Source: Candidatus Brevundimonas colombiensis (GTDB lineage: Bacteria; Pseudomonadota; Alphaproteobacteria; Caulobacterales; Caulobacteraceae). From it: a stretch of DNA of 64,000 bases. Position 1 is the stretch's first letter; each line of letters starts with the position of its first letter. The notes beneath the pieces were generated by a model. The model made no database searches and was not told the DNA's origin. It was given only the letters and a program-made list of their open reading frames with translations. The stretch is from NCBI GenBank assembly GCA_029202665.1, contig CP119326.1:3162001-3226000 (forward strand), read 5' to 3'. Positions 25,905 through 36,653 of the stretch are shown here, piece by piece. The position numbers and the translations under genes were made by a program.

Positions 25905-26035
25905 GTTACCCTCGGGTTCATCCCGAGGGCCTATGGCTGAGGCCCCACGCCTCCTCGCCCTGTATTTTTCCGTCGCTGAAACCCGGCCATCGCGCGACGG
26001 AGCGATACCCCTCGGGACCGACCCGAGGGTGACGG
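25905..26035. repeat. Paired palindromic repeat, copy B (inside kbl-tdh)
   Basis: Two inverted arms built on CCCTCGGG-N5/6-CCCGAGGG lie at about 25907-25930 and 26006-26035. They are more diverged than copies A and C but share the core and, on the right arm, the GGTGACGG end. The unit fills most of the 161-base space between kbl and tdh and would fold in the mRNA. Confidence 0.75.
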
Positions 26036-26045
26036 CCAAAAACGG

Positions 26046-27236
26046 CTAGATGACGCCCAACTCCCGGCCCGCCTTGGTGAAGGCCGCGACCGTCTGGTCG
26101 ATCTGATCGAAGGTGTGGGCCGCCGACATCTGGGTGCGGATGCGGGCCTGGCCGCGCGGCACGACGGGGAAGGAAAACCCGATCACATAGACGCCCAACT
26201 CCAGCGCCCGCGCCGCGAAATCCTGCGCCAGTTTGGCGTCGCCCAGCATCACCGGAATGATCGGATGCTCGCCTTCCAGCAGGGTGAACCCCGCATCCGC
26301 CATGGCCCCGCGATAGCGATGGGCGTTGGCCGACAGGCGGGTACGCAGGGCGTCCCCCTCATCGCCTTGCGCGATGCGGATGGCCTCCAGGCTCGATCCG
26401 CACACGGCGGGCGCCAGGGCGTTGGAGAACAGATAGGGCCGCGCGCGTTGTTTCAGCAGTTCGACCACTGATTTCCGCGCGCAGATGAAGCCGCCCATGG
26501 CCCCGCCCAGCGCCTTGCCGAAAGTGCCGGTGACAAAGTCCACCTCGACCCCGTGATGCGCGAAAGAGCCCCGTCCCTTCGGCCCCAGGAAGCCCGTCGC
26601 ATGGCAGTCGTCCACCATGATCAAAGCATTGTATTTGTCCGCCAAGGCACGGATTTCATTCAGCTTGGCGATATAGCCGTCCATCGAGAATGCGCCGTCG
26701 GTGGCGATGATGATCTCCCGCGCCCCGGCCTCGCGCGCCTCCTTCAGACGGGTCTCCAGCTCATCCATGTCAGAGTTGGCGAACCGATAGCGTTTGGCCT
26801 TGCACAGCCGCACGCCGTCAATGATTGATGCGTGGTTCAGGCTGTCCGAAACAATGGCGTCGTTCTCGCCGAACAGCGGCTCGAAGACGCCGCCGTTGGC
26901 GTCGAAGGCGGCGGCGAACAGGATGGCGTCCTCGAACCCCAGATAGCCCGCGATGGCCGCTTCCAGCTCCTTGTGGATTTCCAGCGTGCCGCAGATGAAG
27001 CGCACCGAGGCGGTGCCCGCCCCCCACTTCGCTTGCGCCGCCATCCCGGCCTGAGCCACGCGCTCATCGCCCGCCAGTCCCAGATAATTATTGGCGCAGA
27101 AGTTCAACACGTCGCGCCCGGCGACCTGGATCACCGGCCCCTGACGCGAGGCGATCACACGCTCAGGCTTGGTCAGGCCCTGTGCGTCAATGTCTGTCAG
27201 TTCGCTGGCGACGCGGTCGTAAAAGGATTGGGTCAT
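26046..27236 (-). CDS. kbl: Glycine C-acetyltransferase (2-amino-3-ketobutyrate CoA ligase)
   Basis: PLP enzyme that cleaves 2-amino-3-ketobutyrate with CoA to glycine and acetyl-CoA. The 396-residue length is typical. The PLP lysine is about residue 241 in TGTFGKALGG. Family motifs FCANNYLGLAGD, SDSLNHASIIDGVRLCKA and VDDCHATGFLG are intact. The first gene of kbl-tdh; the pair turns threonine into glycine and acetyl-CoA. Its start is 42 bases downstream of the MliC-type lipoprotein gene, so the transcript may extend from there. Confidence 0.97.
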   Translation of the reverse strand: MTQSFYDRVASELTDIDAQGLTKPERVIASRQGPVIQVAGRDVLNFCANNYLGLAGDERVAQAGMAAQAKWGAGTASVRFICGTLEIHKELEAAIAGYLGFEDAILFAAAFDANGGVFEPLFGENDAIVSDSLNHASIIDGVRLCKAKRYRFANSDMDELETRLKEAREAGAREIIIATDGAFSMDGYIAKLNEIRALADKYNALIMVDDCHATGFLGPKGRGSFAHHGVEVDFVTGTFGKALGGAMGGFICARKSVVELLKQRARPYLFSNALAPAVCGSSLEAIRIAQGDEGDALRTRLSANAHRYRGAMADAGFTLLEGEHPIIPVMLGDAKLAQDFAARALELGVYVIGFSFPVVPRGQARIRTQMSAAHTFDQIDQTVAAFTKAGRELGVI

Positions 27237-27278
27237 GGGTCGCGACCTACGCCGATTTTCGATGGGTTTCCACCCGCC

Positions 27279-28208
27279 TCAGGTCGCCGGCGGTGGGTTG
27301 GCCTCCGCCCGGATCGGGCTGACGCGGATACGCCCGCCGCAGGGGGTGAAGGTGAAAGGCAGGCTGATGGCGGCGGTGTCGCTGGGCGCCGTGACCTTCA
27401 GCGTCGCCGCATCAGGACAGGTCTTCTGCATGGTTTCGTCGGGCATGACGTTCCAGGCCACTTCAAACCAGGCCTTGGCCTGGGGCGCGAGTTCGACAGG
27501 GGTCGGGGCATGGCCCTGACGGAAATAGCTGCCGGGGCTCTGTTCGGCGCGGATGGACGACAGGGTGCGTCCGCGTCCGTCCTGCAGGGTCACGGTCGGG
27601 TAGCCGGTCAGGCTGCAGGCCTGGGCGCCGATGTTTTGCAGGCTGAAGTTCCGCACCCGATTTCCCATGCCCGCATCGCCGTCGCCAGCCGCCAGCTTCA
27701 ACTGCGGCCCCTTGCAGGGCGTCGCGGCGGGCAGGACGCCGCCGGCCGCTGGGGTCGGCGTCTGGGCTGGCGTGGGCATCGGTCCCGGCGTCATATCGGC
27801 CCCTAGGATCGGCCGCGAACAACGTTCCAGCACGGCAACCCCGGTCGTCCCGTCCGGCCCCAGCCGGCTCAGCGTGCCGCTCTCCTGACCATCGCGGCTC
27901 GCCGTCCACCATTCCATCCCCGCCCCGATATAGCGGGCGCCGCTGGCCGACTGGACCGAGCGCAGCGCGTAGGTCTGGTTCTGGTAGGTCAGTTGCGCGC
28001 TGTCGCTGTCGGCGTACTGCACCTGCAGGGTCGCCCCGCTCTCGCAGGCATAGCCGACCGATGGCGCGGTCGAGGCCGGGGCCGGTTGGGGCTCGGCCGG
28101 CGCGGTCGGCTGCTCGGGCGTCTGCTGTGAACAGGCGGCGGCGCCCGTCAGGGCGGCGATGGCGAAAATACTGACAAGGCGTGGGGCGGTCAGGCGGTGC
28201 GACATCAT
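27279..28208 (-). CDS. Lipoprotein with MliC-like and DUF4232-like domains
   Basis: A 309-residue lipoprotein (lipobox GAAAC, Cys about residue 26). After a Pro/Ala/Thr linker, residues about 45-125 resemble MliC, a periplasmic inhibitor of C-type lysozyme (YACESGATLQVQY, then YALRSVQSASGARY and GMEWW). A second linker of Pro/Thr repeats leads to a C-terminal domain (about residues 155-295) resembling DUF4232, with paired cysteines (TPCKGPQ, QACSLTGYPTV, KTCPDAA, TPCGG). The ATG at 28208 is chosen for the AAGGA site 6 bases ahead; ATGs at 28205 and 28232 are alternatives. It sits between mce and kbl, unrelated in function to either. Confidence 0.8.
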   Translation of the reverse strand: MMSHRLTAPRLVSIFAIAALTGAAACSQQTPEQPTAPAEPQPAPASTAPSVGYACESGATLQVQYADSDSAQLTYQNQTYALRSVQSASGARYIGAGMEWWTASRDGQESGTLSRLGPDGTTGVAVLERCSRPILGADMTPGPMPTPAQTPTPAAGGVLPAATPCKGPQLKLAAGDGDAGMGNRVRNFSLQNIGAQACSLTGYPTVTLQDGRGRTLSSIRAEQSPGSYFRQGHAPTPVELAPQAKAWFEVAWNVMPDETMQKTCPDAATLKVTAPSDTAAISLPFTFTPCGGRIRVSPIRAEANPPPAT

Positions 28209-28270
28209 GTCAGGTCCTTCTGGTTTCGCCATCAACGAACGAACCGTCTGAAAGGCTCCGCTTGGCGCGT

Positions 28271-28693
28271 TCAGTGATCGCCGCCCGGCGTCTCCATCAG
28301 CTCGATCAGAACCCCGCCCATGTCGCGGGGATGCAGGAAGACCACCAGCGTCCCGTGCGCCCCGATGCGCGGCTCGCCCGTGCCCAGAATGGTCACGCCC
28401 TTGGCGCGCATTTCGGCGATGGCGGCGTGGATGTCGGCGACCTCGAAACAGACATGGTGCTGGCCGCCCTTGGGGTTCTTGACCAGGAAGCCGGTGATGG
28501 GGCTGGTCTCGTCATAGGGTTCGATCAGCTCGATCTGGGCGGTCGGGGTATCGACGAAACAGACCTTCACCCCCTGCGCGGGCAGATCGAACGGCTCGCC
28601 GATCTTCGTCGCCCCCAGCACGTCACGATACAGCCGGATCGAGTCCGCGATGGAGGGTGTCGCCACGCCGACGTGGTTCAGGGCGCCGATCAT
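28271..28693 (-). CDS. mce: Methylmalonyl-CoA epimerase
   Basis: Interconverts (S)- and (R)-methylmalonyl-CoA between PccAB and the mutase. The 140-residue VOC-fold protein begins IGALNHVGVATPSI and contains the metal-ligand blocks GQHHVCFEV and FLHPRDMGGVLIEL. Its ATG overlaps the mutB stop by four bases (ATGA), so translation is coupled. Confidence 0.96.
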   Translation of the reverse strand: MIGALNHVGVATPSIADSIRLYRDVLGATKIGEPFDLPAQGVKVCFVDTPTAQIELIEPYDETSPITGFLVKNPKGGQHHVCFEVADIHAAIAEMRAKGVTILGTGEPRIGAHGTLVVFLHPRDMGGVLIELMETPGGDH

Positions 28694-30849
28694 GCATTTT
28701 CCTTTCGCGGCGCAGGCTGGGCGTAACCCAGGCGCAGGTTCAGCTTTTCAATCAGGTCGACCGCCGTGTCCGCAATGGCCGAGCCGGGCGGATAGACGGC
28801 GGCGGCCCCCATATCCAGCAAGGGCTGCACGTCCGACGGCGGAATGACGCCGCCAACCACGATCATGATGTCGGGCCGACCCAACTTCTCAAGCTCGGCC
28901 TTCAGCTCAGGGACCAGCGTCAGATGTCCGGCGGCCAGCGACGATGCGCCCACCGCATGAACGCCCTTCTCAACCGCATCGCGGGCGGCTTCCGACGGCG
29001 TCTGGAACAGGCTGCCCGCCGTCACGTCGAAGCCCAGGTCGCCGTATCCGGTGGCGACAACCTTCTGCCCCCGGTCATGCCCGTCCTGCCCCAGTTTGGC
29101 GATCAGGATGCGCGGAGGACCACCGTCGTTCTCCACGAAGGTCGCCACCATGTCGCGGGCGCGTGCGAAGCGCGGGTCGCGCCCCGCCTCCTTGGCGTAA
29201 ACCCCCGACACCGTCTGGACCGTCGCCACATGGCGGCCGAACGCGGCCTCCAGCGCATCCGAAATCTCACCCACCGTGGCCTTGGCCCGCGCGGCCTGAA
29301 CCGCCAGCTCCAGCAGGTTCGCATTCCCCCGCGCGCCGTTGGTCAGGGCCTCAAGCGCCGCGTCGGTCGCCGTCTGGTCGCGTTCGGCCCGCAGCCGTTT
29401 CAGCTTGTCGATCTGGGCGGCCAGAACAGCGGCGTTGTCGACCTTCAGCATTGGAATGTCGTCGGCGACGGGGTTCAGATATTTGTTCACCCCCACCACC
29501 GTCTGCTGGCCGGTGTCGATCCGGGCCTGGGTCCTGGCGGCGGATTCCTCGATCCGCAGCTTTGGAATGCCCGCCTCGATGGCCTTGGCCATGCCGCCCA
29601 GCGCCTCCACCTCGGCCATATGGGCGCGCGCCCGTTCGGCCAGTTCGTGGGTCAGACGCTCGACGTAATAGCTGCCGCCCCATGGGTCGATGACCTTGGT
29701 CAGCCCCGTCTCCTGCTGCAGCAGGATTTGAGTATTGCGCGCGATCCTGGCCGAAAAGTCGGTCGGCAGGGCCAGGGCCTCGTCCAGGGCATTGGTGTGC
29801 AGGCTCTGCGTCTGGCCGCCCGCCGCCGCCATGGCCTCGACCATGGTGCGCGAGACATTGTTGAACACATCCTGCGCCGCCAGGCTCCATCCCGAGGTCT
29901 GACAGTGCGCGCGCAAGGACAGGGACTTGGGATCAACCCCGCCCTCCTTTCGCACCGCCTCGGCCCACAGCAGGCGGCCCGCCCGCATCTTGGCCACCTC
30001 CATGAAATAGTTCATGCCGATGGCCCAGAAGAAGCTGAGGCGCGGCGCGAAACGGTCGATCGCCATGCCCGCCGCCGTTCCCGCGCGCAGATATTCGATC
30101 CCGTCCGCCAGCGTATAGGCCAGCTCGATGTCCGCCGAGGCACCCGCCTCCTGCATATGATAGCCGGAGATGGAGATGCTGTTGAACTTGGGCGTCTCCT
30201 GCGCCGTCCAGGCGAAGATGTCGGCGATGATCCGCATCGAGGGTTCGGGCGGATAGATGTAGGTGTTCCTGACCATGAACTCCTTCAGAATGTCGTTCTG
30301 AATGGTTCCGGTCAGCTTGGCGTGCGGCACGCCCTGTTCTTCCGCCGCGACGACATACAGGGCCAGGATCGGCAGCACCGCTCCGTTCATCGTCATCGAC
30401 ACCGACATCTGGTCCAGCGGGATCCCGTCGAACAGGGTCCGCATGTCATAGATGCTGTCGATGGCCACGCCCGCCATGCCGACGTCGCCCTTCACCCGGG
30501 GGTGGTCCGAGTCATAGCCCCGGTGCGTGGCCAGATCGAAGGCGATGGACAGCCCCTTCTGCCCCGCCGCCAGATTGCGGCGATAGAAGGCGTTGGATTC
30601 CTCGGCGGTCGAGAAGCCCGCATATTGCCGGATCGTCCACGGATTACCCGCATACATGGTCGGATACGGCCCGCGCACGAACGGCGCGAACCCCGGCAGG
30701 CCGTGAAGCTGATCCAGCCCCTCCAGCGCTTGCGGCCCATAGGCGGTTTCGACCGTCAGACCCTCTGGCGTCCGCCACGGGTCGCGCACGGGCCCCTGCC
30801 CGGTCGCGCTGAAGTCCAGATCGATCTTGCTGAAGTCAGGCAAGCTCAT
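28690..30849 (-). CDS. mutB: Methylmalonyl-CoA mutase, large (B12-binding) subunit
   Basis: Rearranges (R)-methylmalonyl-CoA to succinyl-CoA using adenosylcobalamin. The 719-residue protein has the TIM-barrel domain with RGPYPTMYAGNPWTIRQYAGFSTAEE and FAFDLATHRGYDSD-like IAFDLATHRGYDSD. The C-terminal B12 domain has DGHDRG at about residues 589-594, where His591 is the expected lower cobalt ligand, followed by GSLF and VVGGVIPP. It overlaps the mutA stop and the mce start by four bases each. No meaB chaperone gene is seen nearby. Confidence 0.98.
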   Translation of the reverse strand: MSLPDFSKIDLDFSATGQGPVRDPWRTPEGLTVETAYGPQALEGLDQLHGLPGFAPFVRGPYPTMYAGNPWTIRQYAGFSTAEESNAFYRRNLAAGQKGLSIAFDLATHRGYDSDHPRVKGDVGMAGVAIDSIYDMRTLFDGIPLDQMSVSMTMNGAVLPILALYVVAAEEQGVPHAKLTGTIQNDILKEFMVRNTYIYPPEPSMRIIADIFAWTAQETPKFNSISISGYHMQEAGASADIELAYTLADGIEYLRAGTAAGMAIDRFAPRLSFFWAIGMNYFMEVAKMRAGRLLWAEAVRKEGGVDPKSLSLRAHCQTSGWSLAAQDVFNNVSRTMVEAMAAAGGQTQSLHTNALDEALALPTDFSARIARNTQILLQQETGLTKVIDPWGGSYYVERLTHELAERARAHMAEVEALGGMAKAIEAGIPKLRIEESAARTQARIDTGQQTVVGVNKYLNPVADDIPMLKVDNAAVLAAQIDKLKRLRAERDQTATDAALEALTNGARGNANLLELAVQAARAKATVGEISDALEAAFGRHVATVQTVSGVYAKEAGRDPRFARARDMVATFVENDGGPPRILIAKLGQDGHDRGQKVVATGYGDLGFDVTAGSLFQTPSEAARDAVEKGVHAVGASSLAAGHLTLVPELKAELEKLGRPDIMIVVGGVIPPSDVQPLLDMGAAAVYPPGSAIADTAVDLIEKLNLRLGYAQPAPRKENA

Positions 30850-32225
30850 TGGGCCGCCTCCTCGAAGGCTTCGGCAAAGCGGATAGGCGCCAGCGCTTCG
30901 CAGCCCGGCGTCACCGAGGGTCGCGCTTCGGCCGCCCCCTCGACCGGCGCCACACGCGGCTCAGGATCGACGAACTTCGTCACGCCGATGATCTGGGCGG
31001 CGCCGTTCTTGAGGGCCGCCTCACGCACGGCGCGCGCGCGGGCGATGCGGGGCTGGATCACCCCACCTTTCAGCGCCGCGATGATCCCGCCCTCGGCCTC
31101 GATGGTCTGAAACTCGGTCCAGCCCACCAGCGCCAGATCATGCGTCCGCGCGTCCAGATACCAGCTGCCCGCCGCCGGATCATCGACGCGGCCCAGGTTG
31201 GCCTCCTCCATCAGCACCAGCTGGGTGTTGCGGGCCTGCCTTCGTGCAAAGGCGTCGGGCCGACCGGCGGCGCGGGTGAAGCCGTCCAGCACCACCACAT
31301 CCGCCCCGCCGACCGCGCCCGCGAACCCCGCCGCCGTCAGCCGCAGCAGATTGGGCCAGGGATCGCGCGCCGACAGCATCCGCCGCGACGACCGCGCCTC
31401 GATCACCGCCGACGTCTCGGCGCCGAACGCGCGTGACAGATTCGCCCAGATCAGACGCATAGCCCGAACCTTGGCCAACGCGTCGAAATATTCCTGATCA
31501 AGCGACAGGCCGACGACCACGCCCCTCAGCGCCGCCTGAACCGACAAGCCAGCCTCGACCACCGCCTTCACATAGGCGACCGCGCTGGACGCCGCGAAGG
31601 CCAGTTCCTGCGCCGCCGACCCGCCCGCCTCATGCGCCACGCGCCCGCTGGCCAGAAAAAGGCTGGCGTCGGGATAGACACCGGCATGACGCACGGCCGC
31701 CTTGGCCGCTGCGTCAAGATCATCGTCGATCCCACGCGGCGATCCGCCCGCCTCTGCAAAGGTCGAGATCGGGTCCAGATGGAACCGCAGCATGGCGCGC
31801 GGCGAACCCTTGGCCACAGCCGCCAGCGCATCCGCCGCCTCGACGCCCGCGAACCCTGCGTCCAGCGCCACCGGCGCCAGCTCCAGCGCCACGCCGTCCA
31901 GCGCCCGCTCCAGCGTCGCTGCATCCGCAAGCACTCCGCCGCTAATCAGCACCGAGGCCGCCCCCTCCTGCAGATCGGTCAGGATGGCGTCGTTCACCGC
32001 CTCCGCATCCTCGCCCTCGACCTGGGTGCGCAGGTCCCAGGCCCGGCCCTCGGCGTCCGACGGGCGCGGCGCATTGATCGGCTGAACCCCGGTCGCCCCG
32101 GCGTAGAGCGGACGCGTCACAAGCTGGTCCGCATCCAGATGCAGCAGCGACTCGATGGGCCGATCCTTCAGCGCCTTCTGAGCCGACTCACGCCACTCCA
32201 GCGGGGTTGGGATGGGGAAGGTCAT
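30846..32225 (-). CDS. mutA: Methylmalonyl-CoA mutase, small subunit
   Basis: Partner of MutB in a heterodimeric mutase. The 459-residue protein keeps only the barrel-like domain (PLEWRESAQKAL at the start, then GLSLDQEYFDALAKVRAMRLIWANL) and lacks the B12-binding domain and the DGHDRG motif, as expected for a small subunit. The ATG at 32225 (MTFPIP) is used; the longer open frame runs into repeat copy C and is not coding. It is the first gene of mutA-mutB-mce, and its stop overlaps the mutB start. Confidence 0.95.
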   Translation of the reverse strand: MTFPIPTPLEWRESAQKALKDRPIESLLHLDADQLVTRPLYAGATGVQPINAPRPSDAEGRAWDLRTQVEGEDAEAVNDAILTDLQEGAASVLISGGVLADAATLERALDGVALELAPVALDAGFAGVEAADALAAVAKGSPRAMLRFHLDPISTFAEAGGSPRGIDDDLDAAAKAAVRHAGVYPDASLFLASGRVAHEAGGSAAQELAFAASSAVAYVKAVVEAGLSVQAALRGVVVGLSLDQEYFDALAKVRAMRLIWANLSRAFGAETSAVIEARSSRRMLSARDPWPNLLRLTAAGFAGAVGGADVVVLDGFTRAAGRPDAFARRQARNTQLVLMEEANLGRVDDPAAGSWYLDARTHDLALVGWTEFQTIEAEGGIIAALKGGVIQPRIARARAVREAALKNGAAQIIGVTKFVDPEPRVAPVEGAAEARPSVTPGCEALAPIRFAEAFEEAAQ

Positions 32226-32251
32226 GCGCGACGCCCGCTCCCCACACACTG

Positions 32252-32361
32252 CGTCATCCTCGGGCTTGACCCGAGGACCGGGCGCCGGACAGACTCTGCG
32301 TCCCAAGGCGCCGCACAGGCAGCGGACCGTCCGATCCTCGGGTCAAGCCCGAGGATGACGG
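32252..32361. repeat. Paired palindromic repeat, copy C
   Basis: Arms at 32252-32281 and 32331-32361 are inverted copies of each other and closely match copy A in core, arm length and spacing. Spacer sequences differ between copies. The unit lies between the pccA stop and the mutA start. Translation of such arms gives false RVKPEDD peptides in open frames on both strands. Confidence 0.9.
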
Positions 32362-32379
32362 AGAGGGAAAACGCAACCA

Positions 32380-34359
<1,980 letters not shown>

Positions 34360-34406
34360 TTTATACCGATGATGCCTTCATCAACGTCAGGAAGCGTCCC
34401 TGGTGA

Positions 34407-35042
34407 TTAGGCACTCCCTTGGCGATTTGATTGTGAGGATTCTGAATTTTTGGCTGCTTCCATCGCGCTTCCAAGGAAGCTATCCGGTCGCTGAGGCGGC
34501 TTTCCACGCTTTATTTGCTTCAGAGATCGAGAGATTAATGAAGCGTCTCGATCCTCAATTTCTCGATCAAGAATTTTAATCGAATACTCTGTGTAGGCTG
34601 CCGTAAAGGGGAATAACGCTTCCATCAGGCCTCGCTCTTCCTCGTTCGGATCGTAAAGACTTCTCAGCGTTTCCACCGCACTTATCGACTGCTCAACAGC
34701 GTCAATCGTAGCCGGGGTTGGCAGTGTTGTCGGATCGATACCTTTCAAGGCTACAGACAAATCTGCAATGAGCTGAGATGAAGGAAGCTCTTGCACGTTC
34801 AAGCCGCTTTTCAAAAATCCTGCCGTCAATCTTTGAACCGTAGCCAGCTTTAAAAGCTGCAGTCTAACGTAACCGATCACAACTGCTTGTTGGGCCTCAA
34901 ACCGCCTATTTCCTGTGTTCGATAATGAAATCGCTTGGATAAGAGTCAGAAAAACAAGAACAGCGCCCACCGCGTCCCAGTTGAACAAGCTCGTAATGTC
35001 AGCGCCAATTTTCCAGAACGCGGTGCTTTGAATTTTTTCCAT
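34407..35042 (-). CDS. Low-G+C putative membrane protein of unknown function
   Basis: A 211-residue protein with one strong hydrophobic segment at about residues 22-42 (NWDAVGAVLVFLTLIQAISL) and a largely helical, charged remainder (EAQQAVVIGYVRLQLLKLATV; DREIEDRDASLISRSLKQIKRG). Hand counts give about 42-57% G+C per 60-base line, against roughly two-thirds in neighbours, and codon choice is correspondingly AT-rich. No clear Shine-Dalgarno precedes the ATG. It interrupts pccB-pccA. I recognise no family. Base composition and position point to a laterally acquired cassette. Confidence 0.75.
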   Translation of the reverse strand: MEKIQSTAFWKIGADITSLFNWDAVGAVLVFLTLIQAISLSNTGNRRFEAQQAVVIGYVRLQLLKLATVQRLTAGFLKSGLNVQELPSSQLIADLSVALKGIDPTTLPTPATIDAVEQSISAVETLRSLYDPNEEERGLMEALFPFTAAYTEYSIKILDREIEDRDASLISRSLKQIKRGKPPQRPDSFLGSAMEAAKNSESSQSNRQGSA

Positions 35043-35072
35043 CGCTAATTTTGGTAGCCGGGTTCAAGGACG

Positions 35073-36608
35073 TTAAAGTGGAATATTGTCGTGCTTCTTC
35101 CAGGGGTTCTCCTGGACCTTGTTCTTCAGCGTCCGCAGCGCCTTCACCAGCCGCCGCCGCGTGCCGTGGGGCATGATGACGTCGTCGATATAGCCCAGGC
35201 CCGCCGCCACGAAGGGGTTGGCGAAGCGGTCCTTGTATTCGGCCTCGCGCGCCGCCAGGGCCTCGGGATCGCCGGCCTCCTTGCGGAAGATGATCTCGAC
35301 CGCGCCCTTGGCGCCCATGACCGCGATTTCGGCGGTGGGCCAGGCGTAGTTGACGTCGCCGCGCAGGTGTTTGGAGCTCATCACGTCATAGGCGCCGCCA
35401 TAGGCCTTGCGCGTGATCAGGGTCAGTTTCGGCACGGTCGCCTCGGCATAGGCGAACAGCAACTTGGCCCCGTGTTTGATCAGGGCGCCGTACTCCTGCT
35501 TGGTGCCCGGCATGAAGCCCGGCACGTCCACCAGCGTCAGCAGCGGAATGTCGAAGGCGTCGCAAAAGCGCACGAACCGCGCGGCCTTTCGGCTTGAATC
35601 GATGTCCAGCACGCCCGCCAGCACCTGGGGCTGGTTGGCGACGATCCCGACCGTCTGACTGTCCAGCCGCCCGAAGCCGGTGATGATGTTCCGGGCGAAG
35701 TCTGCGCCGATCTCGAAGAAGTCGGCCTCGTCGACCACCTTCAGGATCAGCTCCTTCATATCATAGGGCTGGTTCGGATTGGCCGGGATCAGGGTGTCCA
35801 GCGACGGCTCGTCGCGATCCGGCTCGTCATAGCTCTCGCGCACCGGCGGCTTTTCGCGGTTCGACAGAGGCAGGAAGCCGATCAGGCGGCGCACTTCCGA
35901 CAGGGCCTCCAGATCGTTCTCGAACGCGCCGTCCGCCACGCCCGACTTGCCCGCATGGACGCGGGCGCCGCCGAGATCCTCGTGGCTGACCACCTCGTTG
36001 GTGACCGTCTTCACCACATCGGGGCCGGTCACGTACATGTAGCTCGTGTCCTTCACCATGAAGATGAAGTCGGTGATGGCGGGCGAATAGACGTCGCCCC
36101 CCGCGCACGGGCCCATGATCACGCTGATCTGGGGGATGACGCCGCTGGCCAGGGTGTTCTGCAGGAAGATGTCGGCGTATCCGGCCAGGCTCTCGACCCC
36201 TTCTTGAATCCGCGCGCCGCCCGCGTCGAACAGGCCGATGATCGGGGCGCCGGTGGTCAGGGCCATCTTCTGCAGCTTGACGATCTTGGCCGCATGGGCG
36301 CCCGACAGCGAACCGCCGAACACCGTGAAATCCTTGGAGAAGACATAGACCAAACGTCCGCCAATGGTCCCGCGCCCCGTCACAACCCCGTCGCCGGGAA
36401 TGCGTTGATCCTGCATGCCGAAGTCGTGGCTGCGGTGTTCCACGAACATGTCGGTCTCTTCGAAGGAGTCCTCGTCCAGCAGCACATCGATGCGTTCGCG
36501 CGCCGTCAGCTTGCCCTTGGCGTGCTGGGCGGCGATACGCTTTTCGCCGCCGCCCTGTTTCGCGGCGGTGCGACGACGCTCCAGTTCTTCAAGGATGGCC
36601 TGAGTCAT
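35073..36608 (-). CDS. pccB: Propionyl-CoA carboxylase beta (carboxyltransferase) subunit
   Basis: Transfers carboxyl from biotin to propionyl-CoA. The 511-residue protein has the acyl-CoA carboxyltransferase halves: GGSLSGAHAAKIVKLQKMA, GLFDAGGARIQEGV, MGPCAGGDVYSPAITDF and, C-terminally, LVDVPGFMPGTKQEYG and RKAYGGAYDVMSSKH. The ATG at 36608 (MTQAILEELERR) matches family starts and has AAGAGGCG about 10 bases ahead. The frame is open to 36731, but that part is the operator region shared with the divergent regulator. Confidence 0.97.
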   Translation of the reverse strand: MTQAILEELERRRTAAKQGGGEKRIAAQHAKGKLTARERIDVLLDEDSFEETDMFVEHRSHDFGMQDQRIPGDGVVTGRGTIGGRLVYVFSKDFTVFGGSLSGAHAAKIVKLQKMALTTGAPIIGLFDAGGARIQEGVESLAGYADIFLQNTLASGVIPQISVIMGPCAGGDVYSPAITDFIFMVKDTSYMYVTGPDVVKTVTNEVVSHEDLGGARVHAGKSGVADGAFENDLEALSEVRRLIGFLPLSNREKPPVRESYDEPDRDEPSLDTLIPANPNQPYDMKELILKVVDEADFFEIGADFARNIITGFGRLDSQTVGIVANQPQVLAGVLDIDSSRKAARFVRFCDAFDIPLLTLVDVPGFMPGTKQEYGALIKHGAKLLFAYAEATVPKLTLITRKAYGGAYDVMSSKHLRGDVNYAWPTAEIAVMGAKGAVEIIFRKEAGDPEALAAREAEYKDRFANPFVAAGLGYIDDVIMPHGTRRRLVKALRTLKNKVQENPWKKHDNIPL

Positions 36609-36653
36609 GATGGATTTACGCCTCTTGTTCGTGAAGGAAGGCGTGGCGCCTTC

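Noticed and set aside
28657..31110. 817-residue open frame antisense to mutB
   Set aside because: Shadow of a conserved mutase gene; composition is typical of antisense frames.
32226..32306. N-terminal extension of mutA through repeat copy C
   Set aside because: The peptide (RVKPEDD) is the usual translation of the palindromic repeat and also appears in other false frames.
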